A stretch of DNA of 64,000 nucleotides from Corynebacterium argentoratense DSM 44202 (GTDB taxonomy: Bacteria > Actinomycetota > Actinomycetes > Mycobacteriales > Mycobacteriaceae). This document shows positions 38,924-48,788 of the stretch, one piece after another (within the stretch, counting starts at the first letter, position 1; each line of letters opens with the position of its first letter). The notes under the pieces are model-generated. The model was not told where the DNA came from and made no database searches. It was given only the letters and a program-made list of their open reading frames with translations. Position numbers and translations under genes: made by a program. The stretch covers positions 640,338 to 704,337 of the forward strand of contig NC_022198.1 of NCBI RefSeq assembly GCF_000590555.1, given 5' to 3'.

Positions 38924-39579
38924 CAGACACGCCCCTCAGAATCAACAAAGCGCACACCCATCCCCGGGGCCAGCAACGCCGGCGGAGTGCGATCAACATC
39001 AAACAACACAGCATCCGTACGGCCAATCAACTGCCAACCACCCGGCGACGCATTCGGATACACACCACTAAAACGACCCGCCAACCCCACCGACCCAGCA
39101 GGAATCTTCGGCCGAGGAGTCTCACGCCGCGCAACCTCACGACGCTCACCCTGCCCCACGAGGTAGAAAAAGCCCGGCGCAAAACCCCCAAACGCCACCT
39201 GCCACACCTGATCCTGATGCCAGCGGACCACAGCATCCACGCTGATGCCGAAACTATCCGCGACGTCATGAAGATCCGGCCCATCGTAGGTCACCCCGAT
39301 CTCCTTTATTGATGACGTCGCGGGGGCCTGGGTCGCAGCACGCGGCGACAACCCAGACACAAAAGCGACCACATTGCGCACCCGCGCAGGATCGCAGACA
39401 ACCAGCAGCGTCTCCGCAGCCGGCACAACATCAACAACCCCCGCCACCCGGCCGGAATCCACCGCGGCGCCAATCTGCGCCGTCAGGTCCAACACGCAAT
39501 CCAACACTTCAGAACCCGCCGGGCAACTGCTTGCCACATCGACGATGAACGCGGACTCACCACACGCACGAACCCTCAT
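38923..39579 (-). CDS. pxpB: 5-oxoprolinase subunit B (KipI-like)
   Basis: The 218-residue protein has the PxpB/KipI blocks ACGESAFIVDV at the N-terminus, VAFGGFAPGFFYLVG and RRETPRPKIPAGSVGLAG, with the terminal GGWQLIGRT. It partners PxpC in 5-oxoproline hydrolysis. The ATG overlaps the pxpA stop by four bases. Homologue KipI inhibits a sporulation kinase in Bacillus, a role that does not apply here. Confidence 0.94.
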   Translation of the reverse strand: MRVRACGESAFIVDVASSCPAGSEVLDCVLDLTAQIGAAVDSGRVAGVVDVVPAAETLLVVCDPARVRNVVAFVSGLSPRAATQAPATSSIKEIGVTYDGPDLHDVADSFGISVDAVVRWHQDQVWQVAFGGFAPGFFYLVGQGERREVARRETPRPKIPAGSVGLAGRFSGVYPNASPGGWQLIGRTDAVLFDVDRTPPALLAPGMGVRFVDSEGRV

Positions 39580-40304
39580 CGAAGACCCAACGCATCCAAA
39601 CGCTCAGCCACACGACGAGCCAACTCAACCGCCGCAGGATTATCCCCATGCACGCACAAAGAATCCGCACGCACAGACACAGCCTGGCCATCCACGGACG
39701 TAATCGATTCGCCCCGCGCAAAGGCCACAGCCTGGGCCACAGCGGCCTCCGGATCATGCAACACAGCCCCCGGCTGGCTACGCGACATCAACCGCCCCTG
39801 CGCCGTATACGCGCGATCGATGAAAGCCTCCTCAATCACTTCGATGCCGCGCTCGCGAGCCCACTCGGTGGCCTCGCACCCCGCCAACAACATAATCGGC
39901 ATGCCCTCCGGCAAACCATCAAACACAGCCTCCGCCTGGGGGCGATCCCAGGCAATGCGGTTATACAACGCGCCATGAGGCTTCACATACGACACAGCTG
40001 CGCCGGCGCGCCGGGCACACGCCTCAAGCGCGCCAATCTGATACAGCGTCTCCGCCGTCAGCTCTCGTGGCGCATAGGCCATATCGCGACGGCCAAACCC
40101 AGCCAAATCCCGATAACCCACATGCGCACCCACCATGACGCCGCGCCGGGCAGCCTCAGTGCAGGTATCGATCATCGTCGCAGCATCACCGGCGTGAAAA
40201 CCACAGGCGACATTAGCGCGGTCGACAACAGCGAGCATCGCGGCGTCATCACCCATAGGCCACAGGCCGAAACGCTCGCCCAGATCCGCATTCAAATCAA
40301 CCAT
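39576..40304 (-). CDS. pxpA: 5-oxoprolinase subunit A (LamB/YcsF family)
   Basis: The 242-residue product starts MVDLNADLGERFG and has the family blocks VACGFHAGDAATM, GAHVGYRDLAGFGRRDM and YVKPHGALYN, whose His and Asp residues line the active site. It provides the ATP-dependent ring-activation part of 5-oxoprolinase. ATG 40304 matches the family start; the frame extends upstream into the transporter gene but is not coding there. It lies 13 nt after the transporter. Confidence 0.95.
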   Translation of the reverse strand: MVDLNADLGERFGLWPMGDDAAMLAVVDRANVACGFHAGDAATMIDTCTEAARRGVMVGAHVGYRDLAGFGRRDMAYAPRELTAETLYQIGALEACARRAGAAVSYVKPHGALYNRIAWDRPQAEAVFDGLPEGMPIMLLAGCEATEWARERGIEVIEEAFIDRAYTAQGRLMSRSQPGAVLHDPEAAVAQAVAFARGESITSVDGQAVSVRADSLCVHGDNPAAVELARRVAERLDALGLR

Positions 40305-40317
40305 CGAACAACTACCT

Positions 40318-41592
40318 TTAAGCGCTGAGCAAAGCCCACATCGGCTGGAAAGCCTTGACCGCCAAGAACCACGCAATCGCCAGGGCAAACAAACCGGCGG
40401 TAATCAACCACTTCGGGTAGCGGTAGCCCTTGAGCAGATCCTTCGAGCGGAACAACGCCACATAAAGCATCAACGTAAAGCCCACGGGCAAAACCAGGCC
40501 GTTGAAAGCGCCGGCGAAGACCAACAACTGCTTCGGGGCGGTACCGATGGCAACGAACGCAGCGCAGGAAATCACGATGAACACGATCGCCACGACATTC
40601 TGCGTGAACCGCTTGTCCGGACGCTGGCTGACCAGGAAGGAAGCGCTGGTGTAGCTCGCACCAATGATCGAGGACAAAGCTGCTGCCCACATCACCATGC
40701 CAAAGAAACGGAATCCAACCTCGCCCGCAGCAATACGGAACGCGGCGCCCGCAGGGTTAGCGTCACCGGACAGATCGCTCGTGCCGGCTGCCACCACACC
40801 CAGTACAGCCAGGAACAGCACGATGCGCATGATGCCCGTCAAAATGATGCCAGTGACCGACGAGCGGCTAACCTGACGCACGTGCTCGGGGCCGGTCTGG
40901 CCGGAATCCAACAAGCGGTGCGCGCCGGCGTAGGTGATGTAGCCACCCACAGTGCCGCCCACCAGGGTGGTCACAGCCAACCAGTTGTACTCGTCCGGTA
41001 ACACCGAGCTGCGCAGAGCCTCGCCCACCGGCGGCTGGGACACGACCGCGACGTACACCGTCAGGCCGATCATCAGCACACCCAGGCCAACAATCAGGTA
41101 GTCAAGCGCTAGGCCCAGGCGCTTGATCAGGAAGAAAGCGATAGCGATGCCCGCGGTCAGCGTGCCGCCGACCTTCGCATCGACGCCCAGGAAAGCGTTG
41201 GTTCCTAGGCCAGCGCCGGCGATATTGCCGATGTTAAACACCAAACCGCCGACGCAGACGAGCAAGGTCAAAAACCATCCCAGGCCGGGAGCGACGCGGT
41301 TGCCCAATTCGCTCGCGCGCAAACCGCTGATGCCGATGACCCGCCACACATTGAGCTGCACGGCGATGTCGATGACGATGGATGCCAGGATCGCAAAAGC
41401 GAAGGCCGCACCCAGTTGCGCGGTGAAGTTGGCGGTTTGGGTGAGGAAGCCCGGGCCGATGGCTGAGGTAGCCATAAGGAAGATAGCGCCGAGCAGTGGA
41501 CCCTTGGCCTTCTTTACGCCGTCGGCGGGGGAGTCGATGTTGGTCGTTGGGCCGGGTGTGGTTGCCGGCGGGGTGGGGGAGTGTTCGCTCAA
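40318..41592 (-). CDS. NRAMP-like transporter of the 5-oxoprolinase operon (YcsG-like)
   Basis: A TTG at 41592 with AGAAAGGG seven nt upstream gives 424 residues; no ATG fits. About 11 hydrophobic segments are seen. The first has IGPGFLTQTANFTAQLG, the NRAMP helix-1 region, but where metal transporters have a conserved DPGN here the sequence reads GPGF...TAN, so a metal role is doubtful. In Bacillus an NRAMP-like gene (ycsG) also adjoins ycsF and kipIA. Transport of 5-oxoproline or a related acid is a reasonable inference. First gene of the operon. Confidence 0.8.
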   Translation of the reverse strand: MSEHSPTPPATTPGPTTNIDSPADGVKKAKGPLLGAIFLMATSAIGPGFLTQTANFTAQLGAAFAFAILASIVIDIAVQLNVWRVIGISGLRASELGNRVAPGLGWFLTLLVCVGGLVFNIGNIAGAGLGTNAFLGVDAKVGGTLTAGIAIAFFLIKRLGLALDYLIVGLGVLMIGLTVYVAVVSQPPVGEALRSSVLPDEYNWLAVTTLVGGTVGGYITYAGAHRLLDSGQTGPEHVRQVSRSSVTGIILTGIMRIVLFLAVLGVVAAGTSDLSGDANPAGAAFRIAAGEVGFRFFGMVMWAAALSSIIGASYTSASFLVSQRPDKRFTQNVVAIVFIVISCAAFVAIGTAPKQLLVFAGAFNGLVLPVGFTLMLYVALFRSKDLLKGYRYPKWLITAGLFALAIAWFLAVKAFQPMWALLSA

Positions 41593-41634
41593 TGGCTTGC
41601 CCTTTCTGACAGTTGTTCCACCCCATAGAGGGGG

Positions 41635-41647
41635 ATTGTTGAACAAT
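41635..41647. promoter_or_regulatory. Palindrome ATTGTTGAACAAT between the pxp operon and gntR
   Basis: A 13-bp palindrome with central G lies in the 125-nt divergent promoter region. Further half-sites TTGTTC occur at 41613-41618 and 41659-41664. It is a candidate operator of the adjacent GntR regulator. Confidence 0.5.
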
Positions 41648-41717
41648 CTCGGTAAATTTGTTCTGAGTATAGGGGCTTGTGTCCTGAAGCACAATTAGAT
41701 CTTGCTATGGTGTGCAT

Positions 41718-42491
41718 ATGACTACCCCCGCATCAGGCTCAAGCTCACGACGTAGCTCCTCCGCCGGAACCCCTGATTCGGCGGTCAACCAAGCAGTGGC
41801 AGCAATATCCGAGGACATAGCCAGCGGTTTCTACCAGCCCGGCGACCAACTCGTCGAACAAGAATGTGCACAGGACTACCAGGTCTCTCGCAACACCCTG
41901 CGCGAAGCATTCCGCATCCTCCAACGCCAGCAGTTACTTGTCCATCAACCCCACAAAGGTGTGTTCCTGCGCAGCTTCGACTCGGAAGCGACAGCAGAGC
42001 TCTACGTCTACCGCCGCTTTGTCCAACTCGCTGCCATCGACGCTTTCGCCTACGCCAGCGAAGACAAACAACAGCAGTGCATCGACACGATGATTGCCGC
42101 GTGCGATGCCGCGTACAATGCCCAAGCAGAAGGCGATTGGCGGGCTGTGGGCACCCGCAACTCAGAAGTACACCTGGCACTGGTCGATGTCGCTGGTATT
42201 CCCAAACTGAGCGAGGACATGCGGATCATCATGGTCCAGTCGCGACTGGCATTTTTAAGTGCTGCGCACAGGGGAGACCTCGCCGCCACCCACGGGCCTT
42301 TCATAGACGGCAACCGTGAGCTCGCCAATGTTCTTACCGCAGTACAACAGGCAGCCAATACCAGTGAAGAGGCTAGGGACGCTGCCCGCAGGCAGGCCCG
42401 AGCATTCCTCCACGATTACCTCGACCGCGCAGAGCGCACAGTCATCGACTTGATTGAAGGCGGCAGCAGCGCACTGGGATTCCTGCGCTAG
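41718..42491 (+). CDS. GntR-family regulator (FadR/FCD subfamily)
   Basis: The 257-residue product has a winged helix (ISEDIASGFYQPGDQLVEQE, then SRNTLREAFRILQRQQLL, about residues 30-75) and a C-terminal all-helical FCD effector domain (AELYVYRRFVQLAAIDAF; RNSEVHLALVDVAG). It is divergent from the pxp operon, so it probably controls 5-oxoproline use, although the ligand is not known. ATG 41718 follows a TATGGT by 6 nt, which suggests a leaderless mRNA; the family start includes no obvious ribosome site. Confidence 0.88.
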   Translation: MTTPASGSSSRRSSSAGTPDSAVNQAVAAISEDIASGFYQPGDQLVEQECAQDYQVSRNTLREAFRILQRQQLLVHQPHKGVFLRSFDSEATAELYVYRRFVQLAAIDAFAYASEDKQQQCIDTMIAACDAAYNAQAEGDWRAVGTRNSEVHLALVDVAGIPKLSEDMRIIMVQSRLAFLSAAHRGDLAATHGPFIDGNRELANVLTAVQQAANTSEEARDAARRQARAFLHDYLDRAERTVIDLIEGGSSALGFLR

Positions 42492-42532
42492 GCCCTGGAC
42501 GGGAGCACCCGACAACCTCAGGAGGCATAAAA

Positions 42533-42569
42533 AGGTGGTGGCTTCCCGTGAAAATGGAAGCCACCACCT
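42533..42569. terminator. Bidirectional terminator between gntR and fumC
   Basis: Perfect 14-bp arms AGGTGGTGGCTTCC and its complement around a 9-nt loop, between convergent genes, with a preceding A run. Confidence 0.88.
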
Positions 42570-42616
42570 GGTGTCTATCCGACCTGCGTCGAACTACGAC
42601 GTAGGTCTACATGGTT

Positions 42617-44014
42617 CTACTTGTCGCGGTCGGTGTTGCACATAGCAAGCACATCGAGGCGTTTGTCGAGCTCTTCCTCGGTGAGTTTCTCGCCATCAAC
42701 GAAGCCCAAGTCGATGACGGTCTGGCGGATGGTCTTGCCTTCCTTCAGAGCAGTCTTAGCGACCTTAGCGGCGTTTTCGTAACCGATGGCGGAGTTCAGC
42801 GGAGTCACGATGGACGGGGAGGACTCAGCCAGGTTCTTCATACGCTCGGTGTTGGGCTCGATGCCATCGACGAGACGCTCAGCGAAGACACGGGCGGTGT
42901 TAGCCAGCAGGCGAGCGGACTCGAGAACGTTGCGGGCCATCATCGGGATGAACACGTTGAGCTCGAAAGCACCCTGGGAACCAGCGAAAGCCACACCAGC
43001 ATCGTTACCGATCACCTGTGCAGCGACCTGGGTAGCGGTCTCGCACAGAACCGGGTTGACCTTGCCAGGCATGATGGAGGAGCCGGGCTGCAGGTCGGGC
43101 AGGTGGATCTCGCCCAGGCCGGTCAGCGGACCGGAACCCATCCAACGGATGTCGTTGGCAATCTTGTTCAGGGACACGGCGATGGTGCGCATCGCGCCGG
43201 AGAACTCAACCAAGCCGTCACGAGCAGCCTGAGCCTCGAAGTGGTTCACACACTCGCGCAGCTCCTTAACATCGGTGAGGTTGACCAGCTCGGCCACGAC
43301 CTTAGCGCCGAAATCAGCAGGGGTGTTCAGGCCGGTGCCGACAGCGGTGCCACCAATCGGCAGCTCACCCAGGCGGGGCAGAGTAGCCTCGACGCGCTCA
43401 ATACCAGCCTCGATCTGGCGGGCGTAGCCAGCGAACTCCTGACCCAGGGTGACCGGAACAGCATCCATCAGGTGGGTGCGGCCGGACTTAACGACGTTCT
43501 CCCACTCCTTAGCCTTGTTTTCCAGGGAGGTCTGGAGAACCTTTAGGCCGGGGATCAGATCGGTGACAGCAGCCTCGGTTGCAGCAACATGGGTTGCGGT
43601 GGGGAAGGTGTCGTTGGAGGACTGACCCATATTGACGTCATCGTTGGGGTGAACCTCAACACCAGCCTGTGCACACAGCGAAGCGATCACTTCGTTGGTG
43701 TTCATGTTGGAGGAGGTGCCGGAACCGGTCTGGAACACGTCGATCGGGAATTCAGCATCGTGCTTGCCCTCAGCGACAGCCTTAGCAGCGGTGATGATGG
43801 CATCGGCCTTTTCTGCGGGAAGCAGGCCACGGTCCTTGTTGACCTGTGCGCAGGCGGCCTTCAGCAAGCCCATAGCGCGGATCTGTGCGGACTCTAGGCC
43901 GCGGCCGGAGATTGGGAAGTTTTCAACAGCACGCTGGGTCTGTGCACGCCACAGGGCGTCGACGGGGACCTTCACTTCGCCCATAGTGTCGTGTTCGATG
44001 CGGTACTCGGTCAT
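42617..44014 (-). CDS. fumC: Fumarate hydratase class II
   Basis: FumC hydrates fumarate to malate in the TCA cycle. The 465-residue product has [18 protein letters not shown] near residue 95, [16 protein letters not shown], and the signature [11 protein letters not shown] near 315. ATG 44014 has AAGGTGG upstream; a GTG-less ATG three codons earlier is less well placed. It is monocistronic, with hairpins on both sides. Confidence 0.97.
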   Translation of the reverse strand: MTEYRIEHDTMGEVKVPVDALWRAQTQRAVENFPISGRGLESAQIRAMGLLKAACAQVNKDRGLLPAEKADAIITAAKAVAEGKHDAEFPIDVFQTGSGTSSNMNTNEVIASLCAQAGVEVHPNDDVNMGQSSNDTFPTATHVAATEAAVTDLIPGLKVLQTSLENKAKEWENVVKSGRTHLMDAVPVTLGQEFAGYARQIEAGIERVEATLPRLGELPIGGTAVGTGLNTPADFGAKVVAELVNLTDVKELRECVNHFEAQAARDGLVEFSGAMRTIAVSLNKIANDIRWMGSGPLTGLGEIHLPDLQPGSSIMPGKVNPVLCETATQVAAQVIGNDAGVAFAGSQGAFELNVFIPMMARNVLESARLLANTARVFAERLVDGIEPNTERMKNLAESSPSIVTPLNSAIGYENAAKVAKTALKEGKTIRQTVIDLGFVDGEKLTEEELDKRLDVLAMCNTDRDK

Positions 44015-44115
44015 AAAAACCACCTTAAAAGTTGGTGAAAGCGTTGTGTTGTAGAAAGCCTCAGTGAGGCACCGCTTTCAAGTATGGCTGATTTTCTTCT
44101 CTCTGGCATCGACAG

Positions 44116-44155
44116 AAGATAGTGGCCACCCCCTAAAGGTGGTGGCCACTATCTT
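44116..44155. terminator. Hairpin in the fumC/glpX intergenic region
   Basis: Perfect 15-bp arms (AAGATAGTGGCCACC and its complement) about 100 nt upstream of fumC and past the glpX terminator. It may be a second terminator or a 5' structure in the fumC leader. Confidence 0.55.
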
Positions 44156-44180
44156 CCAGCCAACAGCCGGGTGCGAAAAA

Positions 44181-44226
44181 GGAGGGGTTCGTCGGCCGCT
44201 AATGCCCTGCGGCGACGAACCCCTCC
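44181..44226 (-). terminator. glpX terminator
   Basis: Arms GGAGGGGTTCGTCG (44181-44194) and its complement (44213-44226), with AAAAA at 44176-44180 giving a U-tract on the minus-strand transcript. Confidence 0.88.
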
Positions 44227-44264
44227 CACATCACAGCGACCAGACAGGCGATCGCTCGGGGTAC

Positions 44265-45287
44265 TTAGGAGTAATCGATTACCGAGTATTCCTGCAGCTT
44301 AGCCAGCTGGTGGACGGACTCAATGTAGCGGATGGTGCCAGAACGAGAACGCATGACCAACGAACGGGTCGTGGCTCCATTCTTGCGGTAGCTCACGCCG
44401 CGCAGCATGTCGCCATTGGTCACGCCGGTTGCAACGAAGTAGCAGTCGTCGCTGGTCACCAAGTCATTGGTGGTGAGCACACGATTGAGGTCGTGGCCCG
44501 CATTAATAGCCTTCTGAGCTTCCTCATCAGAGGTGGGGGCCAGCTTGCCCTGGATTTCGCCACCCATGCACTTCATAGCGCAGGCAGTGATGATGCCCTC
44601 TGGGGTGCCGCCGGTGCCCATCATGATGTCAATGGCATTGGTGTCTTGCGCTGCAGCAACAGCGCCCGCGACGTCACCGTCGCTGATCATACGAACCTTG
44701 GCGCCAGCCGCACGGATATCGGCCATCAGCTGGTTGTGGCGAGGACGATCCAGCACAACAACCGTCACGTCCGAAGGCGCAATGCCCTTAGCCTTGGCAA
44801 CCTTCTTGATGTTGTACTCCACGGGAGCCTCGATGTCGATAACCCCCACGGCCTCCGGGCCGACGGCAATCTTCTGCATGTAGAACACAGCGGAAGGATC
44901 GTACATCGAACCACGCTCGGCAGCTGCCAATACAGAAATAGCGTTCGGGCGACCCTCAGCCATCAGCGTGGTGCCATCAACCGGGTCAACAGCGATGTCC
45001 ACCTCTGCGCCCACACCGGTGCCGACGCGCTCGCCGTTGAACAGCATCGGGGCTTCGTCCTTCTCGCCCTCACCGATCACGACAACGCCGTTCATATCAA
45101 CAGAATTGATCAGCTTACGCATGGCATCAACAGCTGCGCCGTCACCTTCGTTCTTCATACCGCGGCCAACCCACCGGCCACTGGCAAGCGCGGCGGCTTC
45201 GGTCACGCGGACCAGCTCCATCGCGAGGTTACGGTCGGGGGTTCGGGAATCAGTGTGTGCAGTAAATGCGTTGTTCTGATTGTTCAC
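44265..45287 (-). CDS. glpX: Fructose-1,6-bisphosphatase class II
   Basis: This is the gluconeogenic FBPase of corynebacteria. The GTG at 45287 has AGGAGG 10 nt upstream and gives 340 residues, close to the known class II length. Metal and substrate motifs are [10 protein letters not shown] (about residue 75), [12 protein letters not shown] and [12 protein letters not shown]. An in-frame ATG upstream at 45365 has no ribosome site. It has its own terminator and a 192-nt region upstream toward the divergent DUF4245 gene. Confidence 0.95.
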   Translation of the reverse strand: MNNQNNAFTAHTDSRTPDRNLAMELVRVTEAAALASGRWVGRGMKNEGDGAAVDAMRKLINSVDMNGVVVIGEGEKDEAPMLFNGERVGTGVGAEVDIAVDPVDGTTLMAEGRPNAISVLAAAERGSMYDPSAVFYMQKIAVGPEAVGVIDIEAPVEYNIKKVAKAKGIAPSDVTVVVLDRPRHNQLMADIRAAGAKVRMISDGDVAGAVAAAQDTNAIDIMMGTGGTPEGIITACAMKCMGGEIQGKLAPTSDEEAQKAINAGHDLNRVLTTNDLVTSDDCYFVATGVTNGDMLRGVSYRKNGATTRSLVMRSRSGTIRYIESVHQLAKLQEYSVIDYS

Positions 45288-45479
45288 AGCTCTTGTGCCT
45301 CCTGAGGCATTGCTACATGGTGATATAAAACGAAGGTTTAAAAACCATCCCCTTAATTGTGTCACTTTCTTGGCGATCGCGCGCCGCTTTGAAAATAAAA
45401 ACCCAGGTACGTTCTTGACCCTCTACCCGCCAATGGGTGTGCTCTCAAGCACACGGTGGGGTGTGGGATACTGGGAAAC

Positions 45480-46094
45480 GTGGCTGAAAACAAACCCCGC
45501 ATCTTCCAAGGTAGCAAAGACATCACCATCTCCCTGGTGGTCATCATCGCATTCATGGCATTCGCCGTCGGTTTTACCGGCATGTGCAGCTTCAACCCAG
45601 GAGCCCCCGAGAACGGGCCCGTTCATGAGGTCGACGCGCCAGCTGTAATCTCCATGGAGTCACGCGCCATGGCCTTCCCTCTGCGATACCCGGATGTGCC
45701 CGAAGGATGGATACCGAATTCTGCGCGCCGCATGGGTCTCAACAACCAACCAGCGGTGGTCGTCGGATGGGTAACCCCCAACGCAACCTACGTGCAGCTC
45801 ACCCAAACATCAGCCGACCTAAAATACGCGCTCGAACACATCGACCGCCACGTGCGCACCCTAGGCGAGCCAGTCAACATTGACGGTCAGACCTTCACTA
45901 CCTACACCTCCGATGACCCCACCGCAGGCGAGGCCTGGGGCACCGACCTGGGAGACGTCAGAATCATCATCTCCGGTGGTGGGACCAAGGAAGACTACCG
46001 CACCATGGCGAAAGCGATCCTCAAAACCACGCCCATAGATAACACGGAGAACCCTGAGAGCTCCGAAAGCGCAGCGACCCCCGCGAGCAACTAG
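45480..46094 (+). CDS. DUF4245 membrane protein
   Basis: From the GTG at 45480 the product is 204 residues. One transmembrane segment (ITISLVVIIAFMAFAVGFTG, residues 14-33) precedes an extracytoplasmic domain with FPLRYPDVPEGWIPNSAR and VVGWVTPNATYVQLTQT, typical of actinobacterial DUF4245. A GATACT box ends 7 nt before the GTG, so the mRNA is probably leaderless. It lies in the xseAB-ispH neighbourhood as in related genomes. Function unknown. Confidence 0.88.
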   Translation: MAENKPRIFQGSKDITISLVVIIAFMAFAVGFTGMCSFNPGAPENGPVHEVDAPAVISMESRAMAFPLRYPDVPEGWIPNSARRMGLNNQPAVVVGWVTPNATYVQLTQTSADLKYALEHIDRHVRTLGEPVNIDGQTFTTYTSDDPTAGEAWGTDLGDVRIIISGGGTKEDYRTMAKAILKTTPIDNTENPESSESAATPASN

Positions 46095-46100
46095 CTCGAG

Positions 46101-46385
46101 CTAGTCTTCCCCGAACTCCTCATCGGCCTCGGGATCATCTTCTTCAGCCTCAGCCACCTGCACTGCCAAAGCCGCAGTGATGCGTTGCTTAGCGCCGTCC
46201 AAGAAGCCCTTGCACGCCTTGGCCAAGGCTTCTCCGCGCTCCCAATAGGCCAAAGACTCATCCAAAGACATCTGTCCCAGCTCCAAAATGCCCACAACCT
46301 CAGCGAGCTCAGAACGAGCTTGCTCGTAAGACATCTGCTCAATGGGGTCAAACGTGGGGCCAGTGGAAGATTTTTGGGTCGACAT
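46101..46385 (-). CDS. xseB: Exodeoxyribonuclease VII small subunit
   Basis: The 94-residue product has the compact helical XseB core: [20 protein letters not shown] then [23 protein letters not shown]. Several copies pack on XseA to form ExoVII, which degrades single-stranded DNA. The acidic C-terminal extension ([16 protein letters not shown]) is typical for actinobacteria. It is 29 nt downstream of xseA and converges with the DUF4245 gene. Confidence 0.94.
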   Translation of the reverse strand: MSTQKSSTGPTFDPIEQMSYEQARSELAEVVGILELGQMSLDESLAYWERGEALAKACKGFLDGAKQRITAALAVQVAEAEEDDPEADEEFGED

Positions 46386-46414
46386 GCCAGCCATCCTAAT
46401 AACTAAACCGATAA

Positions 46415-47662
46415 CTAGTCCGCTGGTGTCACATTAAGAACCGCAGCGCCCATGGAACCATCACCCACGCGGACCCTCAACTGGCTACCCGGTGCCACAT
46501 CCCCGATGGAGGTCACCACAGAATAAGCATCGGCACCTTGCTGCTTAGGAGCATCCGGATCACGGACCTGCACCACCGCATAACCGCGAGCAAGCGTAGC
46601 CGCAGGGCCCAAAGCCTTCACGCGGGCCCGCAGCGACGCGACGTCATTACTCTGTGACTCCACAAGCGACACAACCTCCCGGCGCAGCCGACGGCGCCAC
46701 CCATCCAACTCCTCCGCATGCCGATGGATAGGCGTATACGGATCCGCCAACACAGGGCGCGACGCCAACTGGCCCACATAATCAGCCTGATTATTGACAT
46801 AGCCCACCACCGCCTGGCGCCCTCGCGCACGCAACTGCGCCACCAACTCACGCTCGGCCAACACATCTGGCACCACACGCTTAGCGGCATCCGTCGGGGT
46901 AGCAGCACGAACATCCGCAACATTATCCAAAATCGGATTGTCTGGCTCGTGACCAATCGCCGACACAACCGGGGTGGAACACGTAGCCACAGCCCGTTGC
47001 AAAGCCTCCTCCGAAAACGGCAACAAATCCTCAACACTGCCGCCACCACGCGCGATAATGATGACGTCGACCCCCGCGGCGTCATCAAGAACCTTCAGCG
47101 CCTTCACAATTTCAGGAACCGCCGAAGGCCCCTGCACGGCAGTATTGATTACCTCAAAGTCGACCTCGGGCCAGCGATCCCGCGCAACAGCCAACACATC
47201 ACGCTCCGCCGCAGAACCACGTCCCGTGATCAACCCAACCCGCCGAGGAAGAAAAGGCAGAGGCTTCTTGCGCTCCGGATCAAACAACCCCTCCCGGGCA
47301 AGGGCCTCCCGCAAAGCGTTAATCCGGGCCAACAACTCACCCACACCCACCCGGCGAATCTGCGTAACCCACAAAGAAAAACTGCCCCGACCAGCATAAA
47401 AAGCAGGCTTGCCGTAGACCACCACGCGGTCACCATCGGAGAGATCCATATCGCGTAACAACGAGGATGGGCACGTCAACTGCACGCTAGCCTCGGCCTG
47501 AGGATCACGCAGCGTCACATAAGACAACTTCCACGACGGTTTGTAATTAATCTGGGCTAGCTGCCCCTCAACCCACACATGACCCAGACGCTCAATCCAC
47601 TGCTTCACCCGGGTGTTTAAGTCCCGTACCGGCCAAGGAGACTCGGGGGTGGTATCGCTCAC
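46415..47662 (-). CDS. xseA: Exodeoxyribonuclease VII large subunit
   Basis: The 415-residue product has an N-terminal OB domain ([20 protein letters not shown], near residues 30-49) and a catalytic domain with [39 protein letters not shown], and [15 protein letters not shown]. The last three are the signature of XseA. First gene of the xseAB operon, divergent from ispH across 81 nt. Confidence 0.96.
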   Translation of the reverse strand: MSDTTPESPWPVRDLNTRVKQWIERLGHVWVEGQLAQINYKPSWKLSYVTLRDPQAEASVQLTCPSSLLRDMDLSDGDRVVVYGKPAFYAGRGSFSLWVTQIRRVGVGELLARINALREALAREGLFDPERKKPLPFLPRRVGLITGRGSAAERDVLAVARDRWPEVDFEVINTAVQGPSAVPEIVKALKVLDDAAGVDVIIIARGGGSVEDLLPFSEEALQRAVATCSTPVVSAIGHEPDNPILDNVADVRAATPTDAAKRVVPDVLAERELVAQLRARGRQAVVGYVNNQADYVGQLASRPVLADPYTPIHRHAEELDGWRRRLRREVVSLVESQSNDVASLRARVKALGPAATLARGYAVVQVRDPDAPKQQGADAYSVVTSIGDVAPGSQLRVRVGDGSMGAAVLNVTPAD

Positions 47663-47743
47663 AGTGGGCGCCTGCCTTTCGAAGAAGTTACGAGTGCCTC
47701 ACCAGTGTAGGTAAAACCAGCGCGAGACGTTAACCTAGACGTC

Positions 47744-48703
47744 ATGACAGACACGGCGAAGAAAGTCCTTTTGGCCGCGCCTCGCGGATATTGTGCCGGC
47801 GTTGACCGGGCGGTGGAAACCGTGGAACGCGCACTAGAAAAATACGGTGCCCCCGTCTACGTGCGCAAAGAAATCGTCCACAACCGTTATGTGGTGGACA
47901 CCCTGGCCGAGCGTGGCGCCATCTTCGTCGATGAAACCACCGAAGTTCCTGAAGGTGCCCACCTGGTGTTCTCCGCGCATGGTGTGAGCCCTGCCGTGCA
48001 TAGCGAAGCTAAAGAGCTATCCCTTCACACTCTCGACGCCACCTGCCCGCTGGTGACCAAGGTGCACAATGAGGTCAAGCGTTTCGCGAAAGCTGGCTAC
48101 CAGATCCTGCTGATTGGCCACGAAGGCCATGAAGAAGTCGAGGGCACCGCTGGCGAAGCGCCTGATGTTGTTCACCTCGTGGACGGGGTAGAGGGGGTTG
48201 AACGACTGGAGTTCTCGGACGATGACAAGCTGATCTGGTTGTCACAAACCACCCTGTCTGTCGACGAGACCATGACCATCGTGCAGCTGCTCAAGCAGAA
48301 GTTCCCTAACTTGCAAGATCCGCCGAGCGACGACATTTGCTACGCCACCCAGAACCGCCAGGTAGCAGTCAAAGCAATCGCGTCCCAGTGCGATCTGGTG
48401 ATCGTTGTTGGCTCGCAGAATAGCTCGAACTCTAAGCGTTTGGTGGAGGTTGCGCTGCAAAATGGTGCGGCCGCAAGTTACCTTGTGGATTACGCCCATC
48501 AAATCGAACCCGAATGGCTCGAAGGGGTTAAAACCATTGGGCTTACCTCCGGCGCATCCGTTCCGGAGATTCTGGTGCAGGGAGTGCTCGACCTCGTAGC
48601 CGAACATGGATTTAATGACGTCGAGACAGTCACTACCGCAAGCGAAAAATTGGTCTTTGGCCTTCCGCGTGAACTCCGTCCGGCCGATCGATCGAAGCGA
48701 TAA
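47744..48703 (+). CDS. ispH: 4-hydroxy-3-methylbut-2-enyl diphosphate reductase
   Basis: IspH catalyses the last step of the MEP isoprenoid pathway, giving IPP and DMAPP with an iron-sulfur cluster. The 319-residue protein has the three cluster cysteines at C17 (RGYCAG), C101 (ATCPLV) and C199 ([11 protein letters not shown]), and the catalytic Glu region. It is monocistronic and followed by a strong terminator. Confidence 0.97.
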   Translation: MTDTAKKVLLAAPRGYCAGVDRAVETVERALEKYGAPVYVRKEIVHNRYVVDTLAERGAIFVDETTEVPEGAHLVFSAHGVSPAVHSEAKELSLHTLDATCPLVTKVHNEVKRFAKAGYQILLIGHEGHEEVEGTAGEAPDVVHLVDGVEGVERLEFSDDDKLIWLSQTTLSVDETMTIVQLLKQKFPNLQDPPSDDICYATQNRQVAVKAIASQCDLVIVVGSQNSSNSKRLVEVALQNGAAASYLVDYAHQIEPEWLEGVKTIGLTSGASVPEILVQGVLDLVAEHGFNDVETVTTASEKLVFGLPRELRPADRSKR

Positions 48704-48736
48704 TCGGACGCAGGACATAGACTCAGCACCTAGTCG

Positions 48737-48770
48737 AAAAGCCGGACGCATTGGTGAGCGTCCGGCTTTT
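48737..48770 (+). terminator. ispH terminator
   Basis: Perfect 13-bp arms AAAAGCCGGACGC and its complement, then GTTTATTTTT. Confidence 0.93.
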
Positions 48771-48788
48771 GTTTATTTTTGCTGTGTA

